From Nodosilinea sp. FACHB-141 (GTDB lineage Bacteria; Cyanobacteriota; Cyanobacteriia; Phormidesmidales; Phormidesmidaceae), in assembly GCF_014696135.1 (NCBI RefSeq), contig NZ_JACJPP010000011.1, positions 248,001 to 312,000 on the forward strand: a DNA stretch of 64,000 nucleotides. Direction: 5' to 3'. This document shows positions 1 to 7,794 of this stretch, piece after piece. Made by a program: the position numbers and the translations under genes. Within the stretch, counting starts at the first letter, position 1; each line of letters starts with the position of its first letter. The notes beneath the pieces are model-generated. The model was not told the DNA's origin. It saw only the letters and a list, made by a program, of their open reading frames with translations, and did no database searches.

Positions 1-435
1 CCATTGCCGCCCGTTCACCAAGCTCCATACGGCTATCTGAACAGTCTGGAGGGCTTGGCTGATTCCCCCACAGGCCAGGTTCCTGCGATCGCACGAAGTG
101 AGCCAACCGCTCCATGCCTTGCCCGGGTCGTGGGTCGCGGCTACCGTGAGATACTAATAGATAAGCTGTCGATGCAGATGCAGACACAGGCAAACTCTAA
201 CTCTCTAAACAACAGCAGCAGGTCATCCACACACCGCTCAACCCTGGGGCTAGCGCACTACAGAGGGAAATCTTGCCGCCTTACAACAGGTAGTGCTGGC
301 CCCTCATTATAAAGATTTAGTTCAAGGCGTCTGGTATCGTATCCATCAAAAGGTATGAGGGTTAGTTAGCTCGATATTTGGCGGCCCCAAGTAGCTCAGC
401 TCCCAGACCCATTGTGGTAAAGTAAAAACTGGTTT
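1..435. other. No confident gene; possible partial ORF at the left edge
   Basis: I see no gene I can defend here. On the minus strand an ATG at 113-115 opens a frame of 38 codons without a stop that runs off the left edge. It begins MERLAHFVRSQEPG and could be the N-terminus of a truncated gene, but no ribosome binding site is evident and I do not recognise it. A 102-codon plus-strand frame from 4 has low-complexity, unlikely composition. The stretch just before 436 should contain the tRNA promoter. Confidence 0.3.
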
Positions 436-506
436 GCGGGTGTAGTTTAGTGGTAAAACCTTAGCCTTCCAAGCTAATGATGGGGGTTCGATTCCCCCCA
501 CCCGCT
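436..506 (+). tRNA. tRNA-Gly (anticodon TCC)
   Basis: The sequence folds as a 71-nt cloverleaf. The acceptor stem pairs GCGGGTG (436-442) with CACCCGC (499-505), followed by discriminator T. The anticodon stem is TTAGC/GCTAA around loop CTTCCAA, giving anticodon TCC, which reads GGA/GGG glycine codons. The T arm is GGGGG-TTCGATT-CCCCC. CCA is not encoded. It is followed after 7 bp by a TGTACA-type transposon end, a position typical of type V-K CRISPR-associated transposons that home to tRNA genes. Confidence 0.97.
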
Positions 507-513
507 TAAATAG

Positions 514-600
514 TGTACAGTGACTCACTATTTGTCATCGGTGACGTATCAGTGTCGTTGAGGCCAGATTTAATGTCATTGAGACATAATTGTGTCGTCA
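514..600 (+). mobile_element. Tn7-like / type V-K CAST-type transposon left end (solo or remnant)
   Basis: The terminus reads TGTACAGTGAC, identical over these 11 bases to my recollection of the left end of the Scytonema hofmanni CAST element. Inward of it, TGTC motifs occur at 533, 553, 574 and 593 (TGTCATCG, TGTCGTTG, TGTCATTG, TGTCGTCA), spaced 20, 21 and 19 bp, as expected of a row of TnsB-binding sites. It starts 7 bp after a tRNA-Gly gene. Known V-K elements insert about 60-66 bp past a GTN PAM with the left end facing the target. Possible PAMs GTT (445-447) and GTG (450-452) inside the tRNA lie 66 and 61 bp before the terminus. No TnsB, TnsC, TniQ or Cas12k gene and no matching right end were found in the window, so the element is decayed or deleted. 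The family assignment is inference from memory, without alignment. Confidence 0.68.
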
Positions 601-740
601 AACCGCTGGTGACACATTGTTTGTTTTCTAGGAAGCCTTTAGAAGGCTAAGGCTTTACCTTTCAAATTGCTTAAGGCCTTGTCGGCGCTGCTTTTTAAGC
701 CATAATCTCTAGAATTTGCCGAAGTGGCAAGGTTGCAGGC

Positions 741-777
741 CTTTCAACCTCCCCTGTTCAGGGTGGTTGATTGGGAC
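741..777 (-). repeat. CRISPR-repeat-like 37-bp hairpin, single copy
   Basis: This 37-bp stretch begins CTTTCAACC on the plus strand, so on the minus strand it ends GGTTGAAAG, the usual 3' end of cyanobacterial CRISPR repeats. It is palindromic: CAACC (745-749) pairs with GGTTG (765-769) and CCCTG (752-756) with CAGGG (759-763). Only one copy is present and I found no second repeat or spacer-length partner, so it is not an array. It lies about 140 bp inside the transposon-like end at 514-600, where a degenerate repeat of a V-K element would make sense. It could also be a chance hairpin. Confidence 0.35.
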
Positions 778-1044
778 GGCAGCTTAAATAAACAATGCCT
801 TCTGAGGCGAGTTTAGGGCAAAGGGTGAGCGTTGAACGATGAATGGAATAGCTAGCGGGAAGGACACCTTGCTGCATCCACAAGGGATAACCATTGACGT
901 TGTGTAGCTGTAGGGTGCGATCGCCCTATTTAGCCTCATGTGACCTGCCGGGCTAGCCGAGCAAAATAAATGTACACTTACCCCTTGACTCTCTAGCTCA
1001 CTGGAAGCTTCACCATAGAGCCATACGAGTTCAAAGGCTTAGCC

Positions 1045-1239
1045 ATGACGATTCAGCTGACTGTTCCTAACCTGGCTTGTTCTGCCTGTGTCGATACCGT
1101 CACCCAGGCAATTCAAGCGATCGATGCCACGGCCCAGGTGAATGCTGACCCCAAAACGAAGCAGGTCAACGTTACTACCGCAGCATCGGAAAGCGAGATT
1201 AAGCAGGCGATCGCCACTGCCGGCTACACCGTTGCCTGA
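1045..1239 (+). CDS. atx1: Atx1/CopZ-type copper chaperone
   Basis: A 64-residue single heavy-metal-associated domain protein. It carries copper(I) in the cytosol and hands it to P-type ATPases. The metal loop is C12-S-A-C15 in an NLACSACV context. As in cyanobacterial Atx1, the usual Met before the first Cys is absent; here the residue is Ala. The sequence runs MTIQLTVPNLAC and closely resembles Synechocystis Atx1 as I remember it. It sits 35 bp upstream of the PacS-type ATPase in the same direction, so the two are probably co-transcribed and work together in copper delivery to the thylakoid. Confidence 0.9.
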   Translation: MTIQLTVPNLACSACVDTVTQAIQAIDATAQVNADPKTKQVNVTTAASESEIKQAIATAGYTVA

Positions 1240-1274
1240 GCCCGTAGCCTACTCAAAATTTGAGGATCAAAGCG

Positions 1275-3524
1275 ATGGAAAACCAAACCTTTAAGCTGCG
1301 GGGCATGAGTTGTGCCGCCTGCGCTAGCAATGTCGAAGCCGCCATTCGCTCGGTGCCCGGTGTCGATGTCTGTAACGTCAATTTTGGGGCTGAGCAAGCG
1401 GCTGTCACCTACAACCCTCGGCAAACGAATCCAGCCGAGATTCAGGCGGCGGTGGATGAGGCGGGCTACAAAGCCCAGCCCCTGGATGATGTTATGGCCC
1501 TAGAAGACGATGTCGAGCGGCGAGAGCGAGAAGCTGAAAACCGCAAACTCACTCGCAAAGCTGTGTTTAGCCTAGCGATCGCCGCCATTTTAGTGCTCGG
1601 CTCGTTGCCGATGATGACGGGACTGCCGATTCCGTTCATTCCCATGTGGCTACACAACCCCTGGGTTCAGCTGGTGCCGACCACGCCTGTGCTGTTCTGG
1701 GCGGGCAATTCCTTCTACATCAACGCCTGGAAAGCTCTCAAGCGCCACTCGGCTAGCATGGATACGCTGGTGGCCGTGGGCACCGGCACCGCGTTTCTCT
1801 ATTCGCTGTTCCCTACCCTCTACCCCCAGTGGTTCATTGACCAAGGGCTCAACCCTGACGTGTACTTTGAAGCTGCTGCGGTGATTATCGCCCTGATTTT
1901 GCTGGGACGACTGTTGGAGAACCGGGCCAAGGGCCAAACCTCCGAAGCCATCCGCAAACTGATGGGCTTGCAGGCCAAAACCGCGCGGGTGATTCGCCGG
2001 GGTCAAGAAGTTGATATTCCCATCGCTGAGGTGGTGCCGGGCGACATCATTCTGGTGCGTCCTGGCGAGAAAATTCCGGTGGATGGCGAAATCGTCGAAG
2101 GCGCTTCTACCCTGGATGAGGCGATGGTGACGGGGGAAAGCGTGCCCGTGCAGAAGACGGTCGGTGACGAGGTGATTGGGGCAACGCTAAATAAAACCGG
2201 CAGCTTCAAGTTTCGCGCTACCCGCGTGGGCAAAGACACGTTTTTGGCGCAGATCGTCAAGCTGGTGCAGCAGGCCCAGGGGTCAAAGGCCCCGATTCAG
2301 AAGATGGCCGATCGCGTGACAGCCTGGTTTGTGCCGATGGTGATGGCGATCGCGATTCTTACCTTTATTGTTTGGTACAACGTCATGGGCAACGTCACCA
2401 TGGCGCTGGTTACCACCGTGGGCGTGCTGATTATTGCCTGTCCCTGTGCTTTGGGCCTGGCGACGCCGACCTCGATTATGGTGGGCACGGGCAAAGGCGC
2501 TGAGAACGGCATCCTCATTAAAGGAGCTGACAGTCTGGAGCTAGCCCACAAAATTCAAACCATCGTGCTCGATAAGACGGGCACCATTACCCAAGGCAAG
2601 CCGACTGTCACGGATTACTTGACTATCAACGGCACAGCGACTGAACTGCACTTACTGAAGCTGGCGGGCTCTCTAGAACGCAACTCCGAGCATCCCTTAG
2701 CCGAAGCTGTGGTCAACTATGCCCAATCTCAAGGGGTGACCCTAGAGGAGGCTCAAAGCTTTGAGGCCGTTGCCGGAAGCGGTGTTCAGGGCACTGTGGC
2801 GGGTCAACGCGTCCAGATTGGCACCCACCGCTGGATGCAAGAACTTGGCATCGCCACCGATCGCCTACAGCAGCAGTGGGAGCGCACCGAATATTTGGGT
2901 CGTACCGTGGTGTGGCTGGCCGTTGATGGTCGGGTAGAAGCCATTCTGGGCATCGCCGATGCGGTTAAACCCTCCTCTGCTGCCGCTATTCGCACCCTGC
3001 AACGCATGGGGCTGGAGGTGGTGATGCTAACCGGCGACAACCGCCGCACCGCCGAGGTGATTGCCCGCGAAGTCGGTGTTACCCGCGTCTTTGCCGAGGT
3101 GCGCCCCGGCCAAAAAGCCGCCCAAGTCGAAAGTCTGCAATGGGAAGGCAAGATCGTGGCCATGGTGGGCGACGGCATCAACGACGCCCCTGCCCTCGCT
3201 CAAGCGGATGTCGGTATGGCGATCGGCACGGGCACAGATGTGGCGATCGCCGCCAGCGACATCACCCTGATCTCCGGCGACCTGCACGGCATCGTCACCG
3301 CCATTCAGCTCTCCCGCGCCACTATGGCCAATATTCGCCAAAACCTGTTCTTCGCCTTCATCTACAACGTCGCAGGCATCCCGATCGCGGCGGGCATCCT
3401 CTACCCCATCTTTGGCTGGCTGCTCAGCCCGATTATTGCCGGAGCCGCGATGGCCTTCAGCTCCGTGTCAGTGGTGACGAATGCGCTGCGGTTGCGGAAC
3501 TTTCGGCCCAGGTTGCGAGGGTGA
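1275..3524 (+). CDS. pacS: Copper-transporting P1B-type ATPase, PacS-like
   Basis: A 749-residue copper(I) ATPase. ATG 1275 is preferred over the upstream TTG at 1260. It has one N-terminal heavy-metal domain with GMSCAAC (C13, C16), then eight predicted membrane segments. The other family marks are the TGES actuator motif, IIACPCALG metal-binding CPC in membrane segment 6, the phosphorylation motif DKTGTITQG, the SEHPLA motif, and [10 protein letters not shown]. The N-terminal stretch [10 protein letters not shown] resembles PacS, the thylakoid ATPase that supplies copper to plastocyanin, rather than CtaA; this distinction is from memory. It follows the Atx1 gene and precedes a cupredoxin gene, which supports a copper homeostasis operon. 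Confidence 0.93.
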   Translation: MENQTFKLRGMSCAACASNVEAAIRSVPGVDVCNVNFGAEQAAVTYNPRQTNPAEIQAAVDEAGYKAQPLDDVMALEDDVERREREAENRKLTRKAVFSLAIAAILVLGSLPMMTGLPIPFIPMWLHNPWVQLVPTTPVLFWAGNSFYINAWKALKRHSASMDTLVAVGTGTAFLYSLFPTLYPQWFIDQGLNPDVYFEAAAVIIALILLGRLLENRAKGQTSEAIRKLMGLQAKTARVIRRGQEVDIPIAEVVPGDIILVRPGEKIPVDGEIVEGASTLDEAMVTGESVPVQKTVGDEVIGATLNKTGSFKFRATRVGKDTFLAQIVKLVQQAQGSKAPIQKMADRVTAWFVPMVMAIAILTFIVWYNVMGNVTMALVTTVGVLIIACPCALGLATPTSIMVGTGKGAENGILIKGADSLELAHKIQTIVLDKTGTITQGKPTVTDYLTINGTATELHLLKLAGSLERNSEHPLAEAVVNYAQSQGVTLEEAQSFEAVAGSGVQGTVAGQRVQIGTHRWMQELGIATDRLQQQWERTEYLGRTVVWLAVDGRVEAILGIADAVKPSSAAAIRTLQRMGLEVVMLTGDNRRTAEVIAREVGVTRVFAEVRPGQKAAQVESLQWEGKIVAMVGDGINDAPALAQADVGMAIGTGTDVAIAASDITLISGDLHGIVTAIQLSRATMANIRQNLFFAFIYNVAGIPIAAGILYPIFGWLLSPIIAGAAMAFSSVSVVTNALRLRNFRPRLRG

Positions 3525-3637
3525 TAGGGGTACGGGGTGATGGAGTGATTAGGTGATTTAAGTGTTGAACCCTCAATTACTCCCCAACTCCCCTACCCCA
3601 TTACTCCCCCACTCCCTACTCCCTCACCCCCCATTCC
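3525..3637. repeat. G-rich/C-rich low-complexity inverted repeat
   Basis: A run of GGGGTGATGGAGTGATT-type sequence is followed by about 60 bases of ACTCCCC-type sequence, so the two arms can pair. It fills the gap between the copper ATPase and the cupredoxin gene. Closely similar purine/pyrimidine arms recur at 4956-5064 and 32258-32434, and C-rich arms alone occur inside genes at 6432-6474 and 23241-23290. It may act as a terminator or be a small mobile repeat. Confidence 0.6.
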
Positions 3638-3650
3638 CAGATTCTTTCCC

Positions 3651-4256
3651 ATGAAACTCAAACACCTTACCCTCAGCGGTTTCGCCAGTTTGATCCTCAC
3701 CACCACCCTTGCCAGCAGTACCCTAGCCCAAATGGATCATACGGGCATGGCTGAGTCCACTGGGCAGTTTCAGCGCATCGAACAACCCCTATGGTCTAGA
3801 GTTGCCGTTACCAGTGCTGGGCTAGGGCTGATCGGCCTCGAACTCTGGTGGTTCTTATTCAGCAAACCTAAGTCTCGCCAAGCTACGGCTACGGACGGTG
3901 TGCAGGAAGTCACCGTTACCGTCGATGGGGGCTACGATCCCAGCCACATCGTAGTGCAGGCGGGGCAGCCAGTGCGGCTGAATTTTTACCGCAAAGATCC
4001 CAGCAGTTGCTTAGAAGAAGTGCGCTTCCCTGATTTTCGCATTGCCCAGGTGCTGCCGGTAAATCAGACTACGGCAATCGAGTTCACCCCAACCCAGCCC
4101 GGTCGCTACGAGTTTGCCTGCGGCATGAACATGTTTCGCGGCACCGTCGAAGTGGTGGCCAATGGTGGTCAAGCCGCCCTGCCTGAACCTCTAACCGCCG
4201 TGAAGTTTGCCCATTCCCCATCCCATGCTGTAGATGCTGCCGCCGATGTAGTCTGA
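3651..4256 (+). CDS. Membrane-anchored cupredoxin-domain protein
   Basis: A 201-residue protein with an N-terminal signal peptide (cut likely after STLAQ, residue 27), a membrane segment at about 51-71 (VTSAGLGLIGLELWWFLF) and a cupredoxin-like domain at about 85-172. That domain has the PSSC motif and the C-terminal FACGMNMFRG motif with Cys and Met as likely copper ligands. It is not plastocyanin, which is shorter and lacks the membrane anchor. It follows the Atx1-PacS genes and probably binds copper in the periplasm or lumen as part of the same response. Which ligands actually bind copper is inferred. Confidence 0.8.
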   Translation: MKLKHLTLSGFASLILTTTLASSTLAQMDHTGMAESTGQFQRIEQPLWSRVAVTSAGLGLIGLELWWFLFSKPKSRQATATDGVQEVTVTVDGGYDPSHIVVQAGQPVRLNFYRKDPSSCLEEVRFPDFRIAQVLPVNQTTAIEFTPTQPGRYEFACGMNMFRGTVEVVANGGQAALPEPLTAVKFAHSPSHAVDAAADVV

Positions 4257-4369
4257 CTCGCATCTGCTTCCACGTTCCAATTAGTGAAGAACACGGGCGT
4301 AGACTGGGTCGGCGCGAGTACCCTGGCAACGGGGATTAACCTGGCCAACCCCGTGAGGTGCCGCCAACT

Positions 4370-4972
4370 ATGCTGATCTACGGTCTGTGTTTTGTCGTCG
4401 GGGGCATTTTTGTCTTGCTGGCTGCCGTCGGCGGGTTGGATGGCATAGACATCGACACCAATTTTGACTTCGATGTTGAAGCATCTGCCAGTGTTGACGA
4501 CATTGACGCGGGCACCCAGATTGACCAAACGCTGACGGCTCTGCGCGATCGCTGGTGGCTGCCCTTTCTCAGCCTGCGGTTTTGGACCTTTGCCCTCTGC
4601 TTTTTTGGTCTGACAGGGCTATTGATCAACCTGGTACAGCCCAACTTGGTGGGGTGGCTAGGTGCGCTAATTGCACTGCTGATGGGTCTGTTTTGTGGCC
4701 TGGTGGCGGCGCTGGTGCTGCGATCGCTCGGTCGGCAGTCGGTCAGTAGCCTGATTCGTCCCGAAACCCTGACAGGCCAGATCGCCATAGTGGAAATTCC
4801 CTTTGATACCAACAGCCGAGGCAAAGTCAGCCTCAGCATTGCCGGCTCGACCGTCAGCTTTTTTGCCATTACCCAGGAAGAACGCGAGTTTCACGTCGGC
4901 GAAACGGTGCTGGTGGTGGGGATGGAGCATAACAAGCTATGGGTGGCAGCGGCGGAGGGGTTGAGGGAGTAG
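4370..4972 (+). CDS. NfeD-like membrane protein
   Basis: A 200-residue protein with a first membrane segment at about 1-22, an acidic loop, two further membrane segments (about 70-115) and a C-terminal OB-fold-like domain (TGQIAIVEIPFD...GETVLVVGME). This matches the short NfeD/YuaF class that partners flotillins. ATG 4370 is preferred over GTG 4358 because of a GAGG at 4355. Two flotillin genes follow, so the three probably form a membrane microdomain unit. The family call is from architecture and context. Confidence 0.75.
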   Translation: MLIYGLCFVVGGIFVLLAAVGGLDGIDIDTNFDFDVEASASVDDIDAGTQIDQTLTALRDRWWLPFLSLRFWTFALCFFGLTGLLINLVQPNLVGWLGALIALLMGLFCGLVAALVLRSLGRQSVSSLIRPETLTGQIAIVEIPFDTNSRGKVSLSIAGSTVSFFAITQEEREFHVGETVLVVGMEHNKLWVAAAEGLRE

Positions 4973-5064
4973 GGAGTGATGGGGTAGGGGAGTGATGGCG
5001 TGGGGGAGTTGGAGCAAGACACTCCATTAACCCATCACCCCGTAACTCCATCACTCGATCACCC
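4956..5064. repeat. G-rich/C-rich low-complexity inverted repeat
   Basis: GGGAGTAGGGAGTGATGGGG-type sequence (from the last codons of the NfeD-like gene to about 5010) is followed by CCATTAACCCATCACCCCG-type sequence to 5064, so the arms can pair. It is the same kind of element as at 3525-3637. It overlaps the 3' end of the NfeD-like reading frame, which ends AAEGLRE. Confidence 0.6.
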
Positions 5065-5118
5065 ACATTTTCAATACGGCTTGGTGCTAGCGGTGACGAC
5101 TCAAGGAAGAGGTTATGT

Positions 5119-6492
5119 ATGGCGGATGGAATGACTAAGGCTGATACGGTGGCGATCGCGGAGGTGATGCCAGCGGTGCCGGTGATTGGGCAGAGCGGGG
5201 GGCGGGCCTTAGGAGGTGGGGCGATCGCCGTCCTGATCTTTGTGGTGCTGCTCACCATCTGGGGCGTCAATGCCTTGGTGCAGATCTGCGACCCTAACAA
5301 AATCTTGATTATCTCCGGGCGCAAGTACCGCCGCGCCGATGGTCAGACCTTGGGTTACCGGGTGATCTACGGCGGGCGCACCTTTCGCATTCCCATTCTC
5401 GAAACGGTCAAAACCATGGATTTGACCACCATGCCAGTGCCGATTGAGGTCACCAATGCCTACTCGAAGGGGGGCACGCCGCTGGATATTCAGGCGATCG
5501 CCAACGTCAAGATTGCCCGCGATGAGGTGCTGGTCGGTAATGCGATCGAGCGCTTTTTGGGCCGAGGTCGCGAAGAAATTTCTCGGGTGGCGCGCGAAAC
5601 CCTGGAGGGCAACCTGCGCGGTGTGGTAGCCACCCTCACCCCCGAACAGCTGAACGAAGACCGGCTCCAGTTCGCCGAGCGCATTGCCAGCGATGTGCGC
5701 AACGACCTAGTCAAACTGGGGTTGCAGCTCGACACCCTCAAGATTCAGAGCGTCGCCGACCAGGTTGACTACCTCAACTCCATTGGGCGGCGGCAGATCG
5801 CCAACGTGGTGCGCGATGCCGAAATTGCTGAATCTAACGCCGTTGCCGAAGCCGAGCAAATTGAGGCCGACAGCAGCCGCGAGGCCGAAGTGGCCAAAAC
5901 CCAGGCTCGCACCGTAATTCAAGAAAAAGAAAACGAGCTGCGCCGCATCACTGCCGAGGTCGAAAAGCAGGCCCGCATTGAAGAAGAGCGCACCCTGACC
6001 GCCGCCGAAGAGGCCCGCGCCCGCGCCCAGCGAGAACTCCAAGCGATTCGCGCCCACCTGGAACAGGCCCGCCTCGAGGTGGAAAAGGTGCTGCCCGCCA
6101 AGGCCCAGCAGCGCGCCCAAGAGTTTCAGGCCCGAGGGGCCGCCGCCACCCTTGAAGAAAACGCTAAGGCTTCGGCCCAGGCCAGCCAAATGCTGGTTCA
6201 GGTCTGGCAAGAAACCGGGGTGGATGCCTCCCAAATCTTTTTGGTGCAGCAGCTCGAAATGGTGCTCAAAGAGGCAGGGCGAATTCCCGGTCGGCTGCAC
6301 CTGGGACAGGTGAACGTGATCGACAACGGCGACGGCAAGGCGATCGCATCGCTCCTCAACGCCTATCCCGAAATGGTGAAGCAGTTTTTGCGCCAGTCCG
6401 AAGATATCCTCGGCATTCCTCTCGCCGCCATCTCCCCCCTCACCCCTCCACCCCCCACTCCCCCATCCCTACCCTCGGAGCAAACTCCATGA
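5119..6492 (+). CDS. Flotillin family protein (first copy)
   Basis: A 457-residue SPFH/band-7 protein. It has a membrane segment at about 34-56, an SPFH domain at about 60-240 (YSKGGTPLDIQAIANVKI, RETLEGNLRGVVATLTPEQ) and a long charged Ala/Glu-rich coiled coil at about 235-350. Flotillins oligomerise and scaffold membrane microdomains. A strong AGGAAGAGG lies just before the start. The extreme C-terminus is an odd proline-rich tail (PLTPPPPTPPSLPSE) encoded by the C-rich repeat at 6432-6474. Its stop overlaps the start of the second flotillin by 4 bp (ATGA), so the two are coupled. Confidence 0.88.
   Translation: MADGMTKADTVAIAEVMPAVPVIGQSGGRALGGGAIAVLIFVVLLTIWGVNALVQICDPNKILIISGRKYRRADGQTLGYRVIYGGRTFRIPILETVKTMDLTTMPVPIEVTNAYSKGGTPLDIQAIANVKIARDEVLVGNAIERFLGRGREEISRVARETLEGNLRGVVATLTPEQLNEDRLQFAERIASDVRNDLVKLGLQLDTLKIQSVADQVDYLNSIGRRQIANVVRDAEIAESNAVAEAEQIEADSSREAEVAKTQARTVIQEKENELRRITAEVEKQARIEEERTLTAAEEARARAQRELQAIRAHLEQARLEVEKVLPAKAQQRAQEFQARGAAATLEENAKASAQASQMLVQVWQETGVDASQIFLVQQLEMVLKEAGRIPGRLHLGQVNVIDNGDGKAIASLLNAYPEMVKQFLRQSEDILGIPLAAISPLTPPPPTPPSLPSEQTP
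6432..6474 (+). repeat. C-rich repeat arm inside the flotillin gene
   Basis: CTCCCCCCTCACCCCTCC-type sequence is read in frame as the proline-rich tail of the first flotillin. It matches the C-rich arms of the intergenic repeats at 3525-3637 and 4956-5064. The second flotillin has no such tail. Confidence 0.55.
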
Positions 6493-7772
6493 GCCTCATC
6501 TTCACCCTCCTGGTGGTCATGTTTGGGGCCACCGGCAGCCTGCTGCTGATCATCAAAAACCTCTACTACATCTGCCAGCCCAGCGAAGTGCTGATCTTTG
6601 CAGGCGATCGCCGCACCGTCGGCGATGGGCACAGCGTCGGCTATCGCCTAGTCAAGGGTGGCAGCAGCATTCGCAAACCCCTGCTCGAAAAGACGTTCCG
6701 TATGGAACTCACCAACATGATCATCGAGCTGAAGGTAGCCAGCGCCTACTCCAAGGGCGGCATCCCCCTCAACGTGGATGGCGTGGCTAACATCAAAATT
6801 GCGGGTGAAGAACCGGCGATTCACAATGCGATCGAGCGCCTGCTGGGCAAGAGCCGCGAAGAGATCGAAAAAATTGCCCGCGAAACCTTAGAGGGCAATC
6901 TGCGAGGCGTGCTGGCCACCCTTACCCCTGAACAGGTGAACGAAGACAAAATGGCCTTTGTCCGCAACCTGCTCGACGAAGCCGACGACGACTTAGCCCA
7001 GCTCGGCCTCATCCTCGACAACCTGCAAATTCAAAATATCTCCGACGACGTTGGCTACCTCAACTCGATCGGTCGCAAACAGCGGGCCGATCTGCTGCGC
7101 GACGCCCGCATTGCTGAAGCCGAGGCCAAGACCCAATCGGCCCTGCAAGCCGCCGAGAACCTCAAACGCACCTCCCTGCGCCAGATTGAGGCCAAAATAG
7201 AGATCACCCGCGCCGATGCCGATCGCCGCCTGCAAAACGCCCTCAGCCAGCGCCAGGCCGCCATCTCCGAAGCCGAGTCTGAGATCGCTGCCGAAGTCGC
7301 CCGCACCGAAGCCGAACTCGCCGTCCAGCGCGAACGCCGCAACCAGGTCGAGCAGCAGCTCCAGGCCGATGTGATTGCCCCCGCCGCTGCCTCTTGCCAG
7401 CAGGCCCAGGCCCGCGCCAAAGGCGACGCCGCCAGCATTGTCGAAGATGGTCGCGCCCGCGCCGAAGGCATTCGCGAACTGGCTACCACTTGGAAGGCCG
7501 CAGGCGACCACGCCCGAGAAATCTTTCTCTTTCAAAAACTGGAGTCACTGCTGGCGAATTTGGTCGACACCGTGCCCGACGTGCAGGTCGAAAGCATCAC
7601 CGTGATCGATCCGGGGCGGGGCGGCAATGCCACCAAGCTGGCCTCGTTCATGGAGCAGATGAAGCAGACCACGGGGCTAGATTTAGCCCAGACGTTGCAG
7701 AATTTAGGTGGCGGCAGCGTTTCGCAGGGGGCACTAGCCACCAAACTAGATGCTGATACAAATCAGGACTAA
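6489..7772 (+). CDS. Flotillin family protein (second copy)
   Basis: A 427-residue paralogue of the preceding flotillin. It has an N-terminal membrane segment at about 2-24, an SPFH domain (YSKGGIPLNVDGVANIKI, RETLEGNLRGVLATLTPEQ) and a long coiled coil at about 200-330. The two copies share motifs but differ in length and tail, so they probably form a hetero-oligomer. The start ATG overlaps the previous stop (ATGA). No band-7 residues look lost. Confidence 0.88.
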   Translation: MSLIFTLLVVMFGATGSLLLIIKNLYYICQPSEVLIFAGDRRTVGDGHSVGYRLVKGGSSIRKPLLEKTFRMELTNMIIELKVASAYSKGGIPLNVDGVANIKIAGEEPAIHNAIERLLGKSREEIEKIARETLEGNLRGVLATLTPEQVNEDKMAFVRNLLDEADDDLAQLGLILDNLQIQNISDDVGYLNSIGRKQRADLLRDARIAEAEAKTQSALQAAENLKRTSLRQIEAKIEITRADADRRLQNALSQRQAAISEAESEIAAEVARTEAELAVQRERRNQVEQQLQADVIAPAAASCQQAQARAKGDAASIVEDGRARAEGIRELATTWKAAGDHAREIFLFQKLESLLANLVDTVPDVQVESITVIDPGRGGNATKLASFMEQMKQTTGLDLAQTLQNLGGGSVSQGALATKLDADTNQD

Positions 7773-7794
7773 GGCGTTTGTTACTGGTTAGTCC
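7766..7794 (+). terminator. Possible terminator stem after the flotillin operon
   Basis: GGACTAA (7766-7772) and TTAGTCC (7788-7794) can pair across a 15-nt loop. The stem includes the flotillin stop codon. There is no T run, so it is only a candidate. Confidence 0.3.

Noticed and set aside
4-312. A 102-codon plus-strand frame at the left edge
   Set aside because: Its composition is unlike a folded protein, it lacks a ribosome binding site, and I recognise no domain.
971-976. TGTACA at 971-976 as the right end of the putative CAST remnant
   Set aside because: No TGTC or GTGAC repeats of the expected spacing lie next to it, and the 5 bp after it (CTTAC) do not repeat the 5 bp before the left end (AATAG).
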